From assembly GCA_051884615.1 (NCBI GenBank), contig JBJEVT010000035.1:1-64000 (forward strand): DNA of 64,000 bases. Direction: 5' to 3'. The position numbers and the translations under genes were made by a program. Source of the stretch: UBA1724 sp051884615 (GTDB lineage Bacteria; Verrucomicrobiota; Lentisphaeria; Oligosphaerales; Oligosphaeraceae). A model generated the notes under the pieces. That model worked only from the letters and a program-made list of their open reading frames with translations, was not told where the DNA came from and did no database searches. This document shows positions 8,271 to 16,291 of this stretch, in pieces (position 1 is the stretch's first letter; each line of letters opens with the position of its first letter).

Positions 8271-11174
8271 TTAGAGGGGGAGGGGGAAGGGAGTGAAGTC
8301 CTTGGGGGCGGGGGCGGGTCCCAGGGCGCAGTCGTTTCCCCCGGTTTGGAGGAGGGCGTCCAGGGCCTGGTTCACCTCCCGGGCGGTGGTGCGCTGGACC
8401 TTGTCGAAGAACTGGGCGCGGGTCTCGTTGGTGCTTTCCCGCCGCAGGGTGCTCAGGCAGAGGCCGGCGGCCTCGGCGGGGCGTCGGGGGGTGAGGTAGG
8501 GGCCCAGGGTCTGGAGGATGGCGCGGTCCACGTCCTGGGAGGTGAAGGGATTTTCCCGGAGGTGCCGGCGCAGTCCCTGGAAGACCTGGTAGGTCTCGGG
8601 GCAATGGGGGTCGTCGTGGGCGTACAGGAGGGTCACGGGGGGGCGGCACAGGAGGGAGCAGCCGTAGGCGCCGCCCTTGGCGCGGATCTGGTCCCACAGG
8701 TATCCGGTGGTGAGGAGATTGCAGCCCAGGAGGAGGGGGATGTAGTCCGCTTCGGACTCGTGGGGGGCGGGGAAGGCCCGGAGATTGGTGTGGACCTTGG
8801 TGGGGAGGAGCCCGTATTCCCGGCGCCCCATGGGCCTGGGCCGGTGGACGGAGGCCAGGAGGGCGTCGGCGGGGGCGGCGCCCCGGGCGGCGAGGGGCCA
8901 GAGGGCGGTCAGCTCCTCCATGGTCCTCCAGGCGGTCTTGTCCTCGGTGGCCACGCCGGCCATCACCACGGGAATGCCCTGCATCCACCGCGCCAGCGTC
9001 TCCATCTGCTCCACCAGGGCGTCCAGCTGCGCCTCGGGGAGTTTGGCAAGGCTCTGGAGGAGCTGGTAGTCCTGGGGACCGGAGGTCCTGGCGAGGAAGG
9101 AGGCGCGGGGGGAGATGCCGTCCATGGCGATGGCGCTTGCCATGGAGAAATTGCGCCGCTTCAGCAGGGCGGCGGAGGCGGCGCCGGCCTCGGCGCGCAG
9201 AACCTCCCGGATGCGCTTCCGCTCCCGGAAGGAGGGATCCTGGACGGACAGCCGGAAGAGGTCGGCGGCCTGGGGGAAGAGGGAGTCCAGGGCGGTGAGG
9301 GTCAGGTCCAGGGTGAACCGGGCGGGCTGGGGGGCGCGCAGGGAGGTGCTCAGGTTGGGGGAGAGGGAGACCACGGCCCCCAGTTCGCCCCACATCTGGC
9401 TGAACTGGTCGTAGGTGTATTGGCTGGTGCCCAGGCGGGGCAGCAGGCGCACGAAAATCTGCAGGGGCAGCAGCAGCTCCGGGGGCAGGCTGGAGGCGTC
9501 CAGGGTGAGATGGAGGGCGCTGATGCCGTTGGTGAAATCCCGGCTGCGCCGCACGGGCATCCCGGAGGAGAAGGAGACATCCTCGTAGAGGAGGTCCGTG
9601 GGCCTTTCCGGAAGGTCGGTGCGCTTCAGCACGGGGATGGTGGCCAGGGCCTCCGGGGAGTCCTCCTGGAGAGCTTTTTTCTGGAGCGCTCCCTGGAACT
9701 CCTGCACCTCCCGGATCTTGCCGGGAGTCCAGGTGGACAGACGCCGGGCCATCTTCCGGCGCAGACGCTCGTCCTGCCGCTCCTTCAGCCCGGCATCGGG
9801 ACGCAGCTCCACCCGCACCCGGCGGGGATTCCGGAGAAGCCACTTCTCCACCAGGTTCTCCAGGCACCGGGGCTCCTGGAGGAGACGCTCCTGGAGCCCG
9901 GGAAGCTGCTGGGTCTGGCGCAGGAAAAGATAGGGGTCGTCCCCGTATTGCCAGGAGGCCATGACATCCTCCAGCAGTTCGTAGACGAACTCCCGCCCGA
10001 TGGTCTGGTTCTTCATCTGGAAGCGGGTGAGGGCGCCCCGCACCAATTCCGGGGAAAAGCCCTTCTTGACGCAATCCTCCAGCACGGAGAAGACCAGCGC
10101 CTCGAAGCGGGGGAAGTCCTTGGGCTTGACGCCCTGCATGCCCACGCTGAAGGAGGTGTACAGGGTCTCGTTGTCATATCCGCTGGGCAGGGGAGTGGTG
10201 CCCAGGCCGGACTCCATCAGCGCCTTGGAGAGGGGGGCGGCGGAGTTGCCCAGAAGGACGGCGTCCAGCAACTGGAAGAGGAGATCCAGGGACATGTCCC
10301 GGCTCTCGTCCAGGGCCCAGGAGAGGGAGACCAGCCCCGTGCCGTTCTTCCGGGCGGCGGGGTCGGGGACGAACCGGCTTCGCCGGACCTGGGGGGCGTC
10401 CTTCCGGGGCGGGGCGGGCCTGGCGGGGGGCGCCGGCGGCGGGGGAGGCATCTGGGGCAGCTCCCGCTCCAGATGGCGTTCCAGCACGGCCAGCTTCTCC
10501 TCCGTGGGAAGATTTCCGTAGAGCACCACCTTGGCCACGGAGGGATGGTAGTGGCGGTGGTGGAATTGGAGGAACCGGGAATAGGTCAGGGTGGGAATCC
10601 GCTCCGGGACCCCGCCGGAGTCATAGCGCAGGGAGGTGTGGGGGAAGAGGCTCTTCTCCGTGAGGCGCCCCAGCAGGGTGTTGGGCTGGGAATAGTAGCC
10701 CGACATCTCGTTGTGGACAATCCCGTTCTGGGAGAGAATCTTCTGGTCCCCCTTCCCATGGAGCTCGTAGTGCCATCCCTCCTGGCCCAGGGTCTCCCGG
10801 GTGAGCAGGGGATGGAAGACGGCGTCCCAGTAGACCTCCAGGAGATTGTAGTAGTCCCGGGGGCAGCAGGTGATGAAGGGATACAGGGTGCGGTCCGGAT
10901 AGGTGCAGGCGTTCAGGAAGGTGGCGACGCTGGTCTTCAGCAGGCACACGAAGGGGTCCTTCACGGGAAAGCGCCGGGAACCCTCCAGCACCGAATGCTC
11001 CACGATGTGCGCCACCCCCGTGTCGTCCCCCGCCTCCGTGGAGAAGCAGAGACAAAAGAGATTCTCCGGATCCGGCGCCTCCAGGCTCAACACCTCCATG
11101 CCGCACGCATGGCGATAGCGCTTGGCGACAATGCGCCAGGAGGGAAAGGAGGTGGTGTCGACAAGGGTGAACAT
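8271..11174 (-). CDS. M16C-family metallopeptidase (presequence-protease-like)
   Basis: The 967-residue protein contains the inverted zinc motif H-I-V-E-H (H56, E59, H60) with GDDTGVAHIVEHSVLEGSRR context, typical of the large M16C peptidases (PreP/Cym1, falcilysin). ACTYPDRTLYPF and the third-ligand region RETLGQEGWHYEL follow. The four-domain length of about 970 agrees with PreP, which degrades oligopeptides inside a closed chamber. No signal peptide is seen, so it is probably cytoplasmic. It lies downstream of the alpha-operon terminator and upstream of the Gfo/Idh-like gene (36-bp gap), possibly co-transcribed with the latter. Confidence 0.88.
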   Translation of the reverse strand: MFTLVDTTSFPSWRIVAKRYRHACGMEVLSLEAPDPENLFCLCFSTEAGDDTGVAHIVEHSVLEGSRRFPVKDPFVCLLKTSVATFLNACTYPDRTLYPFITCCPRDYYNLLEVYWDAVFHPLLTRETLGQEGWHYELHGKGDQKILSQNGIVHNEMSGYYSQPNTLLGRLTEKSLFPHTSLRYDSGGVPERIPTLTYSRFLQFHHRHYHPSVAKVVLYGNLPTEEKLAVLERHLERELPQMPPPPPAPPARPAPPRKDAPQVRRSRFVPDPAARKNGTGLVSLSWALDESRDMSLDLLFQLLDAVLLGNSAAPLSKALMESGLGTTPLPSGYDNETLYTSFSVGMQGVKPKDFPRFEALVFSVLEDCVKKGFSPELVRGALTRFQMKNQTIGREFVYELLEDVMASWQYGDDPYLFLRQTQQLPGLQERLLQEPRCLENLVEKWLLRNPRRVRVELRPDAGLKERQDERLRRKMARRLSTWTPGKIREVQEFQGALQKKALQEDSPEALATIPVLKRTDLPERPTDLLYEDVSFSSGMPVRRSRDFTNGISALHLTLDASSLPPELLLPLQIFVRLLPRLGTSQYTYDQFSQMWGELGAVVSLSPNLSTSLRAPQPARFTLDLTLTALDSLFPQAADLFRLSVQDPSFRERKRIREVLRAEAGAASAALLKRRNFSMASAIAMDGISPRASFLARTSGPQDYQLLQSLAKLPEAQLDALVEQMETLARWMQGIPVVMAGVATEDKTAWRTMEELTALWPLAARGAAPADALLASVHRPRPMGRREYGLLPTKVHTNLRAFPAPHESEADYIPLLLGCNLLTTGYLWDQIRAKGGAYGCSLLCRPPVTLLYAHDDPHCPETYQVFQGLRRHLRENPFTSQDVDRAILQTLGPYLTPRRPAEAAGLCLSTLRRESTNETRAQFFDKVQRTTAREVNQALDALLQTGGNDCALGPAPAPKDFTPFPLPL

Positions 11175-11283
11175 GAAGGAGGGGGACCGGCAGAAAGACG
11201 CCCGGAGGCCCGAAAAGGCCGCCGGGAAGGGGGAAAAAGGCGGGGCGCACCCCCGGAAAAGAGGGGCGCGGCGGGGGATTGGG

Positions 11284-11319
11284 AAAAAAAAACCGGCGGT
11301 TCCCTAGGGAACAGCCGGC
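11284..11319 (-). terminator. Rho-independent terminator of the alpha operon
   Basis: On the minus strand a CCGGC...GCCGG hairpin, extended by GTTCCC/GGGAAC, is followed by nine consecutive Ts (11292-11284). It lies about 18 bp beyond the rplQ stop codon. Confidence 0.85.
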
Positions 11320-11336
11320 TTCTTCTCCTTGGGAGA

Positions 11337-11789
11337 CTACTTCTCCTCGGCGGCGGGAGCCTCGGCGGCAGGGGCCTCGGCGGCGGCGGGAGCCTCGGCG
11401 GGAGCGGCGGCCTTGGCGGCCTTCACCGCCTCGTCGTTCTCCACGAAGGCCAGCAGAGCCATCTCGGCGGCGTCACCGATGCGGGGACCCAGCTTGATGA
11501 TGCGGGTGTAGCCGCCCTGGCGTTCCTTGAAGCCGGGGGCGACCTCGGTGAAGAGCTTCTTCACCAGGGGATCGTTGTGGAGCTTCGCCACGGCGAGACG
11601 ACGGGCGTGGAGATCCCCCCGCTTGCCCAGGGTGATCATCTGCTCGGCCAGCTGGCGGATGCGCTTGGCGCGCACCAGGGTGGTCCGGATCTGGCCGTGT
11701 TCAATCAGGCTGCAGACGGCATTGGCCAGCAGAGCACGCACATGGGAACTGCTGCGGTTGATCTTGAAGGTTGCGACGCGGTGTCTCAT
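11337..11789 (-). CDS. rplQ: 50S ribosomal protein L17 (bL17)
   Basis: The 150-residue protein starts MRHRVATFKINRSSSHVRAL and carries the L17 core (TTLVRAKRIRQLAEQMITLG, GGYTRIIKLGPRIGDAAEMA). A low-complexity Ala/Glu/Pro tail (roughly residues 125-150: APAEAPAAAEAPAAEAPAAE) extends it by about 25 residues beyond the E. coli length. It is the last gene of the alpha operon, 5 bp after rpoA and immediately before a strong terminator. Confidence 0.96.
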   Translation of the reverse strand: MRHRVATFKINRSSSHVRALLANAVCSLIEHGQIRTTLVRAKRIRQLAEQMITLGKRGDLHARRLAVAKLHNDPLVKKLFTEVAPGFKERQGGYTRIIKLGPRIGDAAEMALLAFVENDEAVKAAKAAAPAEAPAAAEAPAAEAPAAEEK

Positions 11790-11794
11790 TGAGG

Positions 11795-12823
11795 TTACTC
11801 CTTGTCCTTGGTATTCTGAAGCAGTTCGGGCTTCCGGCGCTCAAGCTCCTCGGCCACGATGTTGTCAATTTGCATCTCCAGGCTCAGGCCCTGGTCCTGG
11901 AGCTTCTGAATGATCTCGTCCAGGGACTTCTTGCCGAAGTTCCGGCACTTCATCATCTGGCTCTCGCTGCGCGACACCAGGTCCGCCACAAAGTGGATGT
12001 TCTCCTGGTTCAGGCAGTTCAAGGGGCGGACGGTCAGACCCAATTCCTTCACGTCCTTGCAGAGCTTCTCCAACAAGACCTGCTGCTCCTCGGTCAACAC
12101 CACGCCCGTGTTCGCCGGACCACCGTCAAACTCGAAGATGGCCAGCTGCTCCCGCAAAATCGCGGCGGCACGACGCACGGCGCTCTTGGGGTCGATGCGC
12201 CCGTCCGTCCACACTTCCAGCTCCAGACGATCGTAGTTGGTGTTCTCGCCCACTCGGCTGGGCTGCACGTCGTAGCGCACCTTCTCGATGGGGCTGAAAA
12301 GGCAGTCCACCGGGATGGTGTCCAACGGCTGGTCGTCCCGCTTGTTCCGCTCGCTGGGACGATAGCCGCGGCCGCGGTCCAGCTCCAGCTCCATGCGGAC
12401 GGGCTTCTCCAGATCGGTGGTGAGGGTGAAGAGCTTCAGGTCCTTGTTGATGACCTCGGCCACCCCGTCCTCCCGGATGTCCGCTCCGGTCACCTCCCCC
12501 TTCCGGGAGGCCACCAGCTCCACCTTCCGGGGCAGAGACCCGTCGCAGCGGAACTTCAGTTTCTTGATGTTCAGGATGATCTCCATCACATCTTCCATCA
12601 CCCCGTCGATGGGGGTGAACTCGTGGGAGACGCCGTCAATGCGGATGCTGCTGACGGCCACCCCCTCCATCATGGTGGTCAAAACCCGGCGCAGGGAGTT
12701 GCCGATGGTGTGGCCAAAGCCATTCTCCCAGGGCTCGGTGACGAACTTCGCATAGCGGCTGGTGGCGGTCGCTTCGTCCATGACCAGCGCCGAGGGCATT
12801 TCAAAATTTTCCAGTCCTGCCAT
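11795..12823 (-). CDS. rpoA: DNA-directed RNA polymerase subunit alpha
   Basis: The 342-residue protein has the alpha N-terminal dimerisation domain (ENGFGHTIGNSLRRVLLT-like segment around residue 35, GAAVSSIRIDG-like segment around 55) and a C-terminal domain ending in the helix-hairpin-helix RNFGKKSLDEIIQKLQDQGL, which contacts UP elements and activators. It lies between rpsK and rplQ. In many bacteria rpsD separates rpsK from rpoA; here it does not. Confidence 0.97.
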   Translation of the reverse strand: MAGLENFEMPSALVMDEATATSRYAKFVTEPWENGFGHTIGNSLRRVLTTMMEGVAVSSIRIDGVSHEFTPIDGVMEDVMEIILNIKKLKFRCDGSLPRKVELVASRKGEVTGADIREDGVAEVINKDLKLFTLTTDLEKPVRMELELDRGRGYRPSERNKRDDQPLDTIPVDCLFSPIEKVRYDVQPSRVGENTNYDRLELEVWTDGRIDPKSAVRRAAAILREQLAIFEFDGGPANTGVVLTEEQQVLLEKLCKDVKELGLTVRPLNCLNQENIHFVADLVSRSESQMMKCRNFGKKSLDEIIQKLQDQGLSLEMQIDNIVAEELERRKPELLQNTKDKE

Positions 12824-12932
12824 TTGGTTGAATCCTCCTTTGGTTTATGACAACGATAGCGGTTTCGTGTCTATTCCTTCGGTGGGCGTCAGAAGGCACG
12901 CGTCCCCTTCGACACCCCGGGACAGCAACCGG

Positions 12933-13424
12933 CTAGATGCGGCGCTTCTTGGGAGGACGGCACCCGTTGTGAGGAAGGGGGGTGACGTCCCGCAGGACGG
13001 TGATCTCCAGGCCCACGGAGGCCAGGCCGCGGATGGCGGACTCCCGGCCCTGGCCGGGTCCCTTCACCTCCACTTCCACCTCCTTCAGACCATAGGTCAG
13101 CATGGCCTTCTTGGCGGCTTCGGAGGCGATCTGCTGGGCCACATAGGAGGTGCTCTTCCGGGAGCCCTTGTAGTTCAGCTTGCCGCCCGTGCACCAGGAC
13201 AGCACGTTGCCCTGGGGGTCGGTGATCACCACGCGGGTGTTGTTGAAGGTGGAATCCACATGGGCCACGCCGGCCAGAACCTGACGGGCGCCCTTGGCGC
13301 GACGGCTCTGGACCGGGGTGATGGCGTTGGGATCCGCCAGAATCTGTTCAGCGGTGGGTGCGGAGGCGGGAGCGGCGGGGGCGGCGGGGGCCGCCACACT
13401 CTTTTCCTTGGACTCTTCTGCCAT
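12933..13424 (-). CDS. rpsK: 30S ribosomal protein S11 (uS11)
   Basis: The 163-residue protein contains the S11 core (STFNNTRVVITDPQGNVLSW, and then GFKGSRKSTSYVAQ-like and GPGQGRESAIRGLASVGLEI segments) and ends HNGCRPPKKRRI, the conserved tail lining the 30S platform. The first 35 or so residues (AVAAPAAPAAPASAPTAEQ) are an extra Ala/Pro-rich N-terminal extension. It is part of the rpmJ-rpsM-rpsK-rpoA-rplQ operon. Confidence 0.96.
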   Translation of the reverse strand: MAEESKEKSVAAPAAPAAPASAPTAEQILADPNAITPVQSRRAKGARQVLAGVAHVDSTFNNTRVVITDPQGNVLSWCTGGKLNYKGSRKSTSYVAQQIASEAAKKAMLTYGLKEVEVEVKGPGQGRESAIRGLASVGLEITVLRDVTPLPHNGCRPPKKRRI

Positions 13425-13548
13425 GGTCTTGAATCTCCTGGGACGGAGGCGAGGCCCCGTCCATCTTCTTCATTGGGGAAAGGTTTTCAGAACAGTCTCC
13501 CCTGGGCGGCACGGCCCGGGGAGCTTCACCAAATGCGTCCCGCCAGGG

Positions 13549-13983
13549 TTACTTCTTCTTGGCGGCAGTGGCCTGCTTGGCCTCCGCGGCGGAGGCGGCG
13601 GTGCGGCGCTCGGTACGGTCGCGGATGGCGCCCACGGTCTTCTTGGAGCCCTTGCGGGTGCGGGCGTTGGTGCGGGTGCGCTGGCCGCGGACGGGGAGAT
13701 TCTTGCGGTGACGGGTGCCGCGATAGCTGCCGATGGCGATGAGGCGGCGGATGTTGTTGGCCACCTGGCGGCGGAGGTCACCCTCCACGGTGTAGTCTTC
13801 GTGGAGCACCTGGAGGATGTTGGAGATGTCCTCCTGGGAGAGTTCGGAGGCCTTCCGGACGGGGTCCAGCTTGGCCTTCTCGCAGATGGCTTTGGCGACG
13901 GCAGGGCCGATTCCGTAGATGTACTGCAGGGAGATCAGCGTCTGCTTGTTGTTGGGGATATCAACGCCGAGGATTCTGGGCAT
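13549..13983 (-). CDS. rpsM: 30S ribosomal protein S13 (uS13)
   Basis: The 144-residue protein starts MPRILGVDIPNNKQTLISLQ and shows the S13 signature YIYGIGPAVAKAICEKA, then RRLIAIGSYRGTRHRKNLPV and the RGQRTRTNARTRKG tail that reaches the decoding centre. A further 20-residue Ala/Lys-rich end (ASAAEAKQATAAKKK) exceeds the usual length of about 120. It follows rpmJ by 83 bp, in the standard order. Confidence 0.97.
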   Translation of the reverse strand: MPRILGVDIPNNKQTLISLQYIYGIGPAVAKAICEKAKLDPVRKASELSQEDISNILQVLHEDYTVEGDLRRQVANNIRRLIAIGSYRGTRHRKNLPVRGQRTRTNARTRKGSKKTVGAIRDRTERRTAASAAEAKQATAAKKK

Positions 13984-14066
13984 GTTTGGATTTTCCTGTG
14001 GGGTTTCCGGGGTCGCAAGGGACCTGGGGGTTCAGGGACGGGGGGAAGCAAGGGAGGGCGAGATCC

Positions 14067-14180
14067 CTAACCCTGGCGCTGCTTGTGGCGAGGGTTCTTG
14101 CAGATGACCCGGAGGACGCCGGCGCGCTTGACAATCTGGCAATTGTTGCACATCCGCTTCACTGACGCTCTGACTTTCAT
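14067..14180 (-). CDS. rpmJ: 50S ribosomal protein L36 (bL36)
   Basis: The 37-residue protein begins MKVRASVKRMCNNCQ and carries the L36 zinc ribbon C-x2-C ... C-x4-H (CNNC at 11-14, ICKNPRH at 26-32), so it is the zinc-containing form. The start is fixed by the universal MKVRxSVK sequence. A longer in-frame extension upstream has no family support. A good promoter (14362-14390) precedes it, so this is probably the first gene of a transcript that includes rpsM to rplQ. Confidence 0.96.
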   Translation of the reverse strand: MKVRASVKRMCNNCQIVKRAGVLRVICKNPRHKQRQG

Positions 14181-14361
14181 GGCTTTGTTCCTATGGGGTT
14201 GGGGGGCTTGGACGGCAGAACCGCCCTGATCCTTCCGGACTTGTGACCTGTCGGCAGACGCCGCCAGGGGCCTTTCTGTAGGGGTGTCCGCATGCCGATA
14301 CATCCAGACGACGGCCGGAAAGAAACGCCGTCTATGGCTGGCGGGCACGGGAAATTTGCAT

Positions 14362-14390
14362 ACTATAGCACCTTTCCTCCGGGTTTGCAA
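14362..14390 (-). promoter_or_regulatory. Putative sigma-70 promoter for rpmJ-rpsM-rpsK-rpoA-rplQ
   Basis: On the minus strand TTGCAA (14390-14385) and TATAGT (14367-14362) are separated by the optimal 17 bp. It lies about 180 bp before rpmJ and downstream of infA. Confidence 0.6.
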
Positions 14391-14398
14391 ACGCCGAG

Positions 14399-14427
14399 CC
14401 GGCGCCGCCGGGGAATGGCGGCGCCGG
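14399..14427. other. Perfect GC hairpin between infA and the rpmJ promoter
   Basis: CCGGCGCCGCC (14399-14409) pairs perfectly with GGCGGCGCCGG (14417-14427) around a 7-base loop. No T tract follows on either strand, so it is not a classical terminator. It could act as an RNA stability element, a Rho-dependent pause or an attenuator for read-through from infA. Confidence 0.55.
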
Positions 14428-14475
14428 GGGGAGGAGAGGGTTTCCCCCGGGCGGGGCGGGGGGCGGAAGGAAATC

Positions 14476-14700
14476 CTACTTCCGTCGATAGGAGATGCGT
14501 CCGGTTCCCAGGTCGTAGGGGGAGACTTCCACGGTGACGGAGTCCCCCTCCAGGATGCGGATGTTGTTCTTCCGCATCTTGCCGGAGATTCCGGCGATGA
14601 CCTCGTTTCCTCCGGCGTTGAGCTTCACCCGAAAACGGGTGTTGGGGAGGACTTCCGTGACGACGCCTTCCAGTTTTATGCAATCGGTTTCTTTGGGCAT
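14476..14700 (-). CDS. infA: Translation initiation factor IF-1
   Basis: The 74-residue S1/OB-fold protein starts MPKETDCIKLEGVVTEVLPN and ends with the family signature VTVEVSPYDLGTGRISYRRK. It binds the 30S A site during initiation. The ATG at 14700 gives the standard IF-1 length; it overlaps the 3' end of map by 25 bp, implying translational coupling. The map-infA-rpmJ order is the conserved spc/alpha junction. Confidence 0.96.
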   Translation of the reverse strand: MPKETDCIKLEGVVTEVLPNTRFRVKLNAGGNEVIAGISGKMRKNNIRILEGDSVTVEVSPYDLGTGRISYRRK

Positions 14701-15455
14701 AGGGTGAGGATTTCTGGTTTTTTCCGGGTGATGAGGATTTGGTGTTCGAAGTGGGCGGAGGGGGCGTGGTCCAGGGTGCGGCAGGTCCACTGGTCGTGCC
14801 GGTCGATTTCGATTTCCCAGGTTCCGGCGTTCACCATGGGTTCGATGCACAGGACCATGCCGGCCTGGAGGGCGGGGGTCTTTCTCCGCTGGCGGAAGTT
14901 GGGCACCTCGGGGGATTCATGCATGTGCTTGCCGCATCCGTGGCCCACCATGTCCCGCACGCATTGAAAGCCGGCTCCCTCCGCGACCCGCTGGACGGCG
15001 ACGCTGATGTCGTTGATGGTGTTCCCCTCCACGGCGGCCTCGATGCCCGCCGCCAGCGCGGACTCCGTGGCCTCCAGAAGGCGGCTGGCCAGGGGGGAGG
15101 GCTGCCCCCCGGCGCAGACGGTCCGGGCGTTGTCCCCGTAGTATCCATCCAGGGCCACCACCACGTCCAGGCTCACCAGGTCGCCGAACTGGATGATGCG
15201 GTCCGCCCGTCCGATGCCATGGACCACCTCGTCGTTCAAGGAGATGCAGACCTGGCGGGGATACCCGTGGTAGTTCAGGGAGCCGCTGCGGCCCCCGGTC
15301 TCCCGGATGAAGCATTCGGCCAGATTGTCCAGATCCAAGGTGGACATTCCAGGCTGGACGGCGGCGCACAACCGGTCCAGGACCTGGGCGGCCGCCTGGG
15401 CGGCCAGGCGGATCTTCTCGATCTCGTTTTCCTTGTAGATGGTGATGTGTTCCAC
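14676..15455 (-). CDS. map: Methionine aminopeptidase, type I
   Basis: The 259-residue metallopeptidase removes N-terminal methionine from new proteins. The pita-bread fold metal ligands are visible as DLVSLDVVVALDGYYGDNAR (Asp pair), GHGCGKHMHESPEVPNF (His), CIEPM (Glu) and FEHQILIT (Glu near the C-terminus). The length matches E. coli Map (264). It lies between adk and infA, the conserved position, and overlaps infA. Confidence 0.97.
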   Translation of the reverse strand: MEHITIYKENEIEKIRLAAQAAAQVLDRLCAAVQPGMSTLDLDNLAECFIRETGGRSGSLNYHGYPRQVCISLNDEVVHGIGRADRIIQFGDLVSLDVVVALDGYYGDNARTVCAGGQPSPLASRLLEATESALAAGIEAAVEGNTINDISVAVQRVAEGAGFQCVRDMVGHGCGKHMHESPEVPNFRQRRKTPALQAGMVLCIEPMVNAGTWEIEIDRHDQWTCRTLDHAPSAHFEHQILITRKKPEILTLCPKKPIA

Positions 15456-15548
15456 GCTGGTGCCCCTTCTGGGGGGAAGGAAGGCGGCGAAGCCTCCGGA
15501 ACCTGGGGCTCCGGAGGCGGCCGGTGGGGGGGGGAGGGGAGGGAAGGA

Positions 15549-16211
15549 CTAGAGGCCCAGGGCCTTCTCCAGGGAGGCGTAGTTCACCTCGATGGGGGCG
15601 TCGGCATTGGGGGACACCTTCAGCTCGCCACGGCTCCGGTAGTACTCGATGACGGGGGCGGTCTGGGTGTCGTAGATCTTCAGGCGGTTGATGGCGGTCT
15701 CCTCCGTGTCGTCGGAGCGCTGGATCAGGGGGGAGCCGCACTTGTCGCAGACGCCCTCCTTGGCGGGAGGCGCGGTGAAGACGTTGTAGCTGGCGCCGCA
15801 GGCCTTGTTGGCGCAGAGGCGGCGGCCCGTGAGACGCTGCATCAGAATCTCCCGGGGAGTGTCCACCAGGACGGCCACGCCGCTCTCGTAGCCGTGCTTC
15901 TGGAGGATGGCGGAGAGGCTCTCGGCCTGGGCGCTGGTGCGGGGATAGCCGTCCAGCATGACGCCCTTGGCCTTGGCGTCCTCCTTGCCCAGGCGCTTGT
16001 CCACCATGGCGGTGACGATGTCGTCGGAGACCAGGGCGCCGGAGGCGATGAGCTCCTTGACGGTCTTGCCCAGCTCGGAGCCGGCGGCCATTTCATCCCG
16101 GAGGAGCTGTCCCGTGGAGATGTGGATCACTTGCACCTTCTGGCAGAAGATTTCGCCGAGAGTGCCTTTGCCGGCGCCGGGGGCGCCCAGGAAGATGTAT
16201 GCCTTGGACAT
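15549..16211 (-). CDS. adk: Adenylate kinase (zinc-lid form)
   Basis: The 220-residue kinase interconverts ATP + AMP and 2 ADP. The P-loop GAPGAGKGTLGE is at the N-terminus. The AMP-binding DGYPRTSAQAE and the LID arginines are present. The LID carries a four-cysteine zinc site (CANKACGASYNV, then CDKCGSPL), as in many Gram-positive and PVC enzymes. It begins the adk-map-infA block, but secY, which usually precedes adk, is not upstream; ispG is. Confidence 0.96.
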   Translation of the reverse strand: MSKAYIFLGAPGAGKGTLGEIFCQKVQVIHISTGQLLRDEMAAGSELGKTVKELIASGALVSDDIVTAMVDKRLGKEDAKAKGVMLDGYPRTSAQAESLSAILQKHGYESGVAVLVDTPREILMQRLTGRRLCANKACGASYNVFTAPPAKEGVCDKCGSPLIQRSDDTEETAINRLKIYDTQTAPVIEYYRSRGELKVSPNADAPIEVNYASLEKALGL

Positions 16212-16291
16212 GGTGGGGGGAATCCTTGGGGTGTGGGGTGGCTAGGAAGGGGGGAAGGGAAAACGTCACAATATAGCCGGGAAGCGCCGGT

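Noticed and set aside
7443..11792. A 1449-residue plus-strand reading frame
   Set aside because: It lies antisense to the M16 peptidase and rplQ, is rich in Gly/Gln/His as expected of antisense to GC-rich genes, and has no domain or ribosome site.
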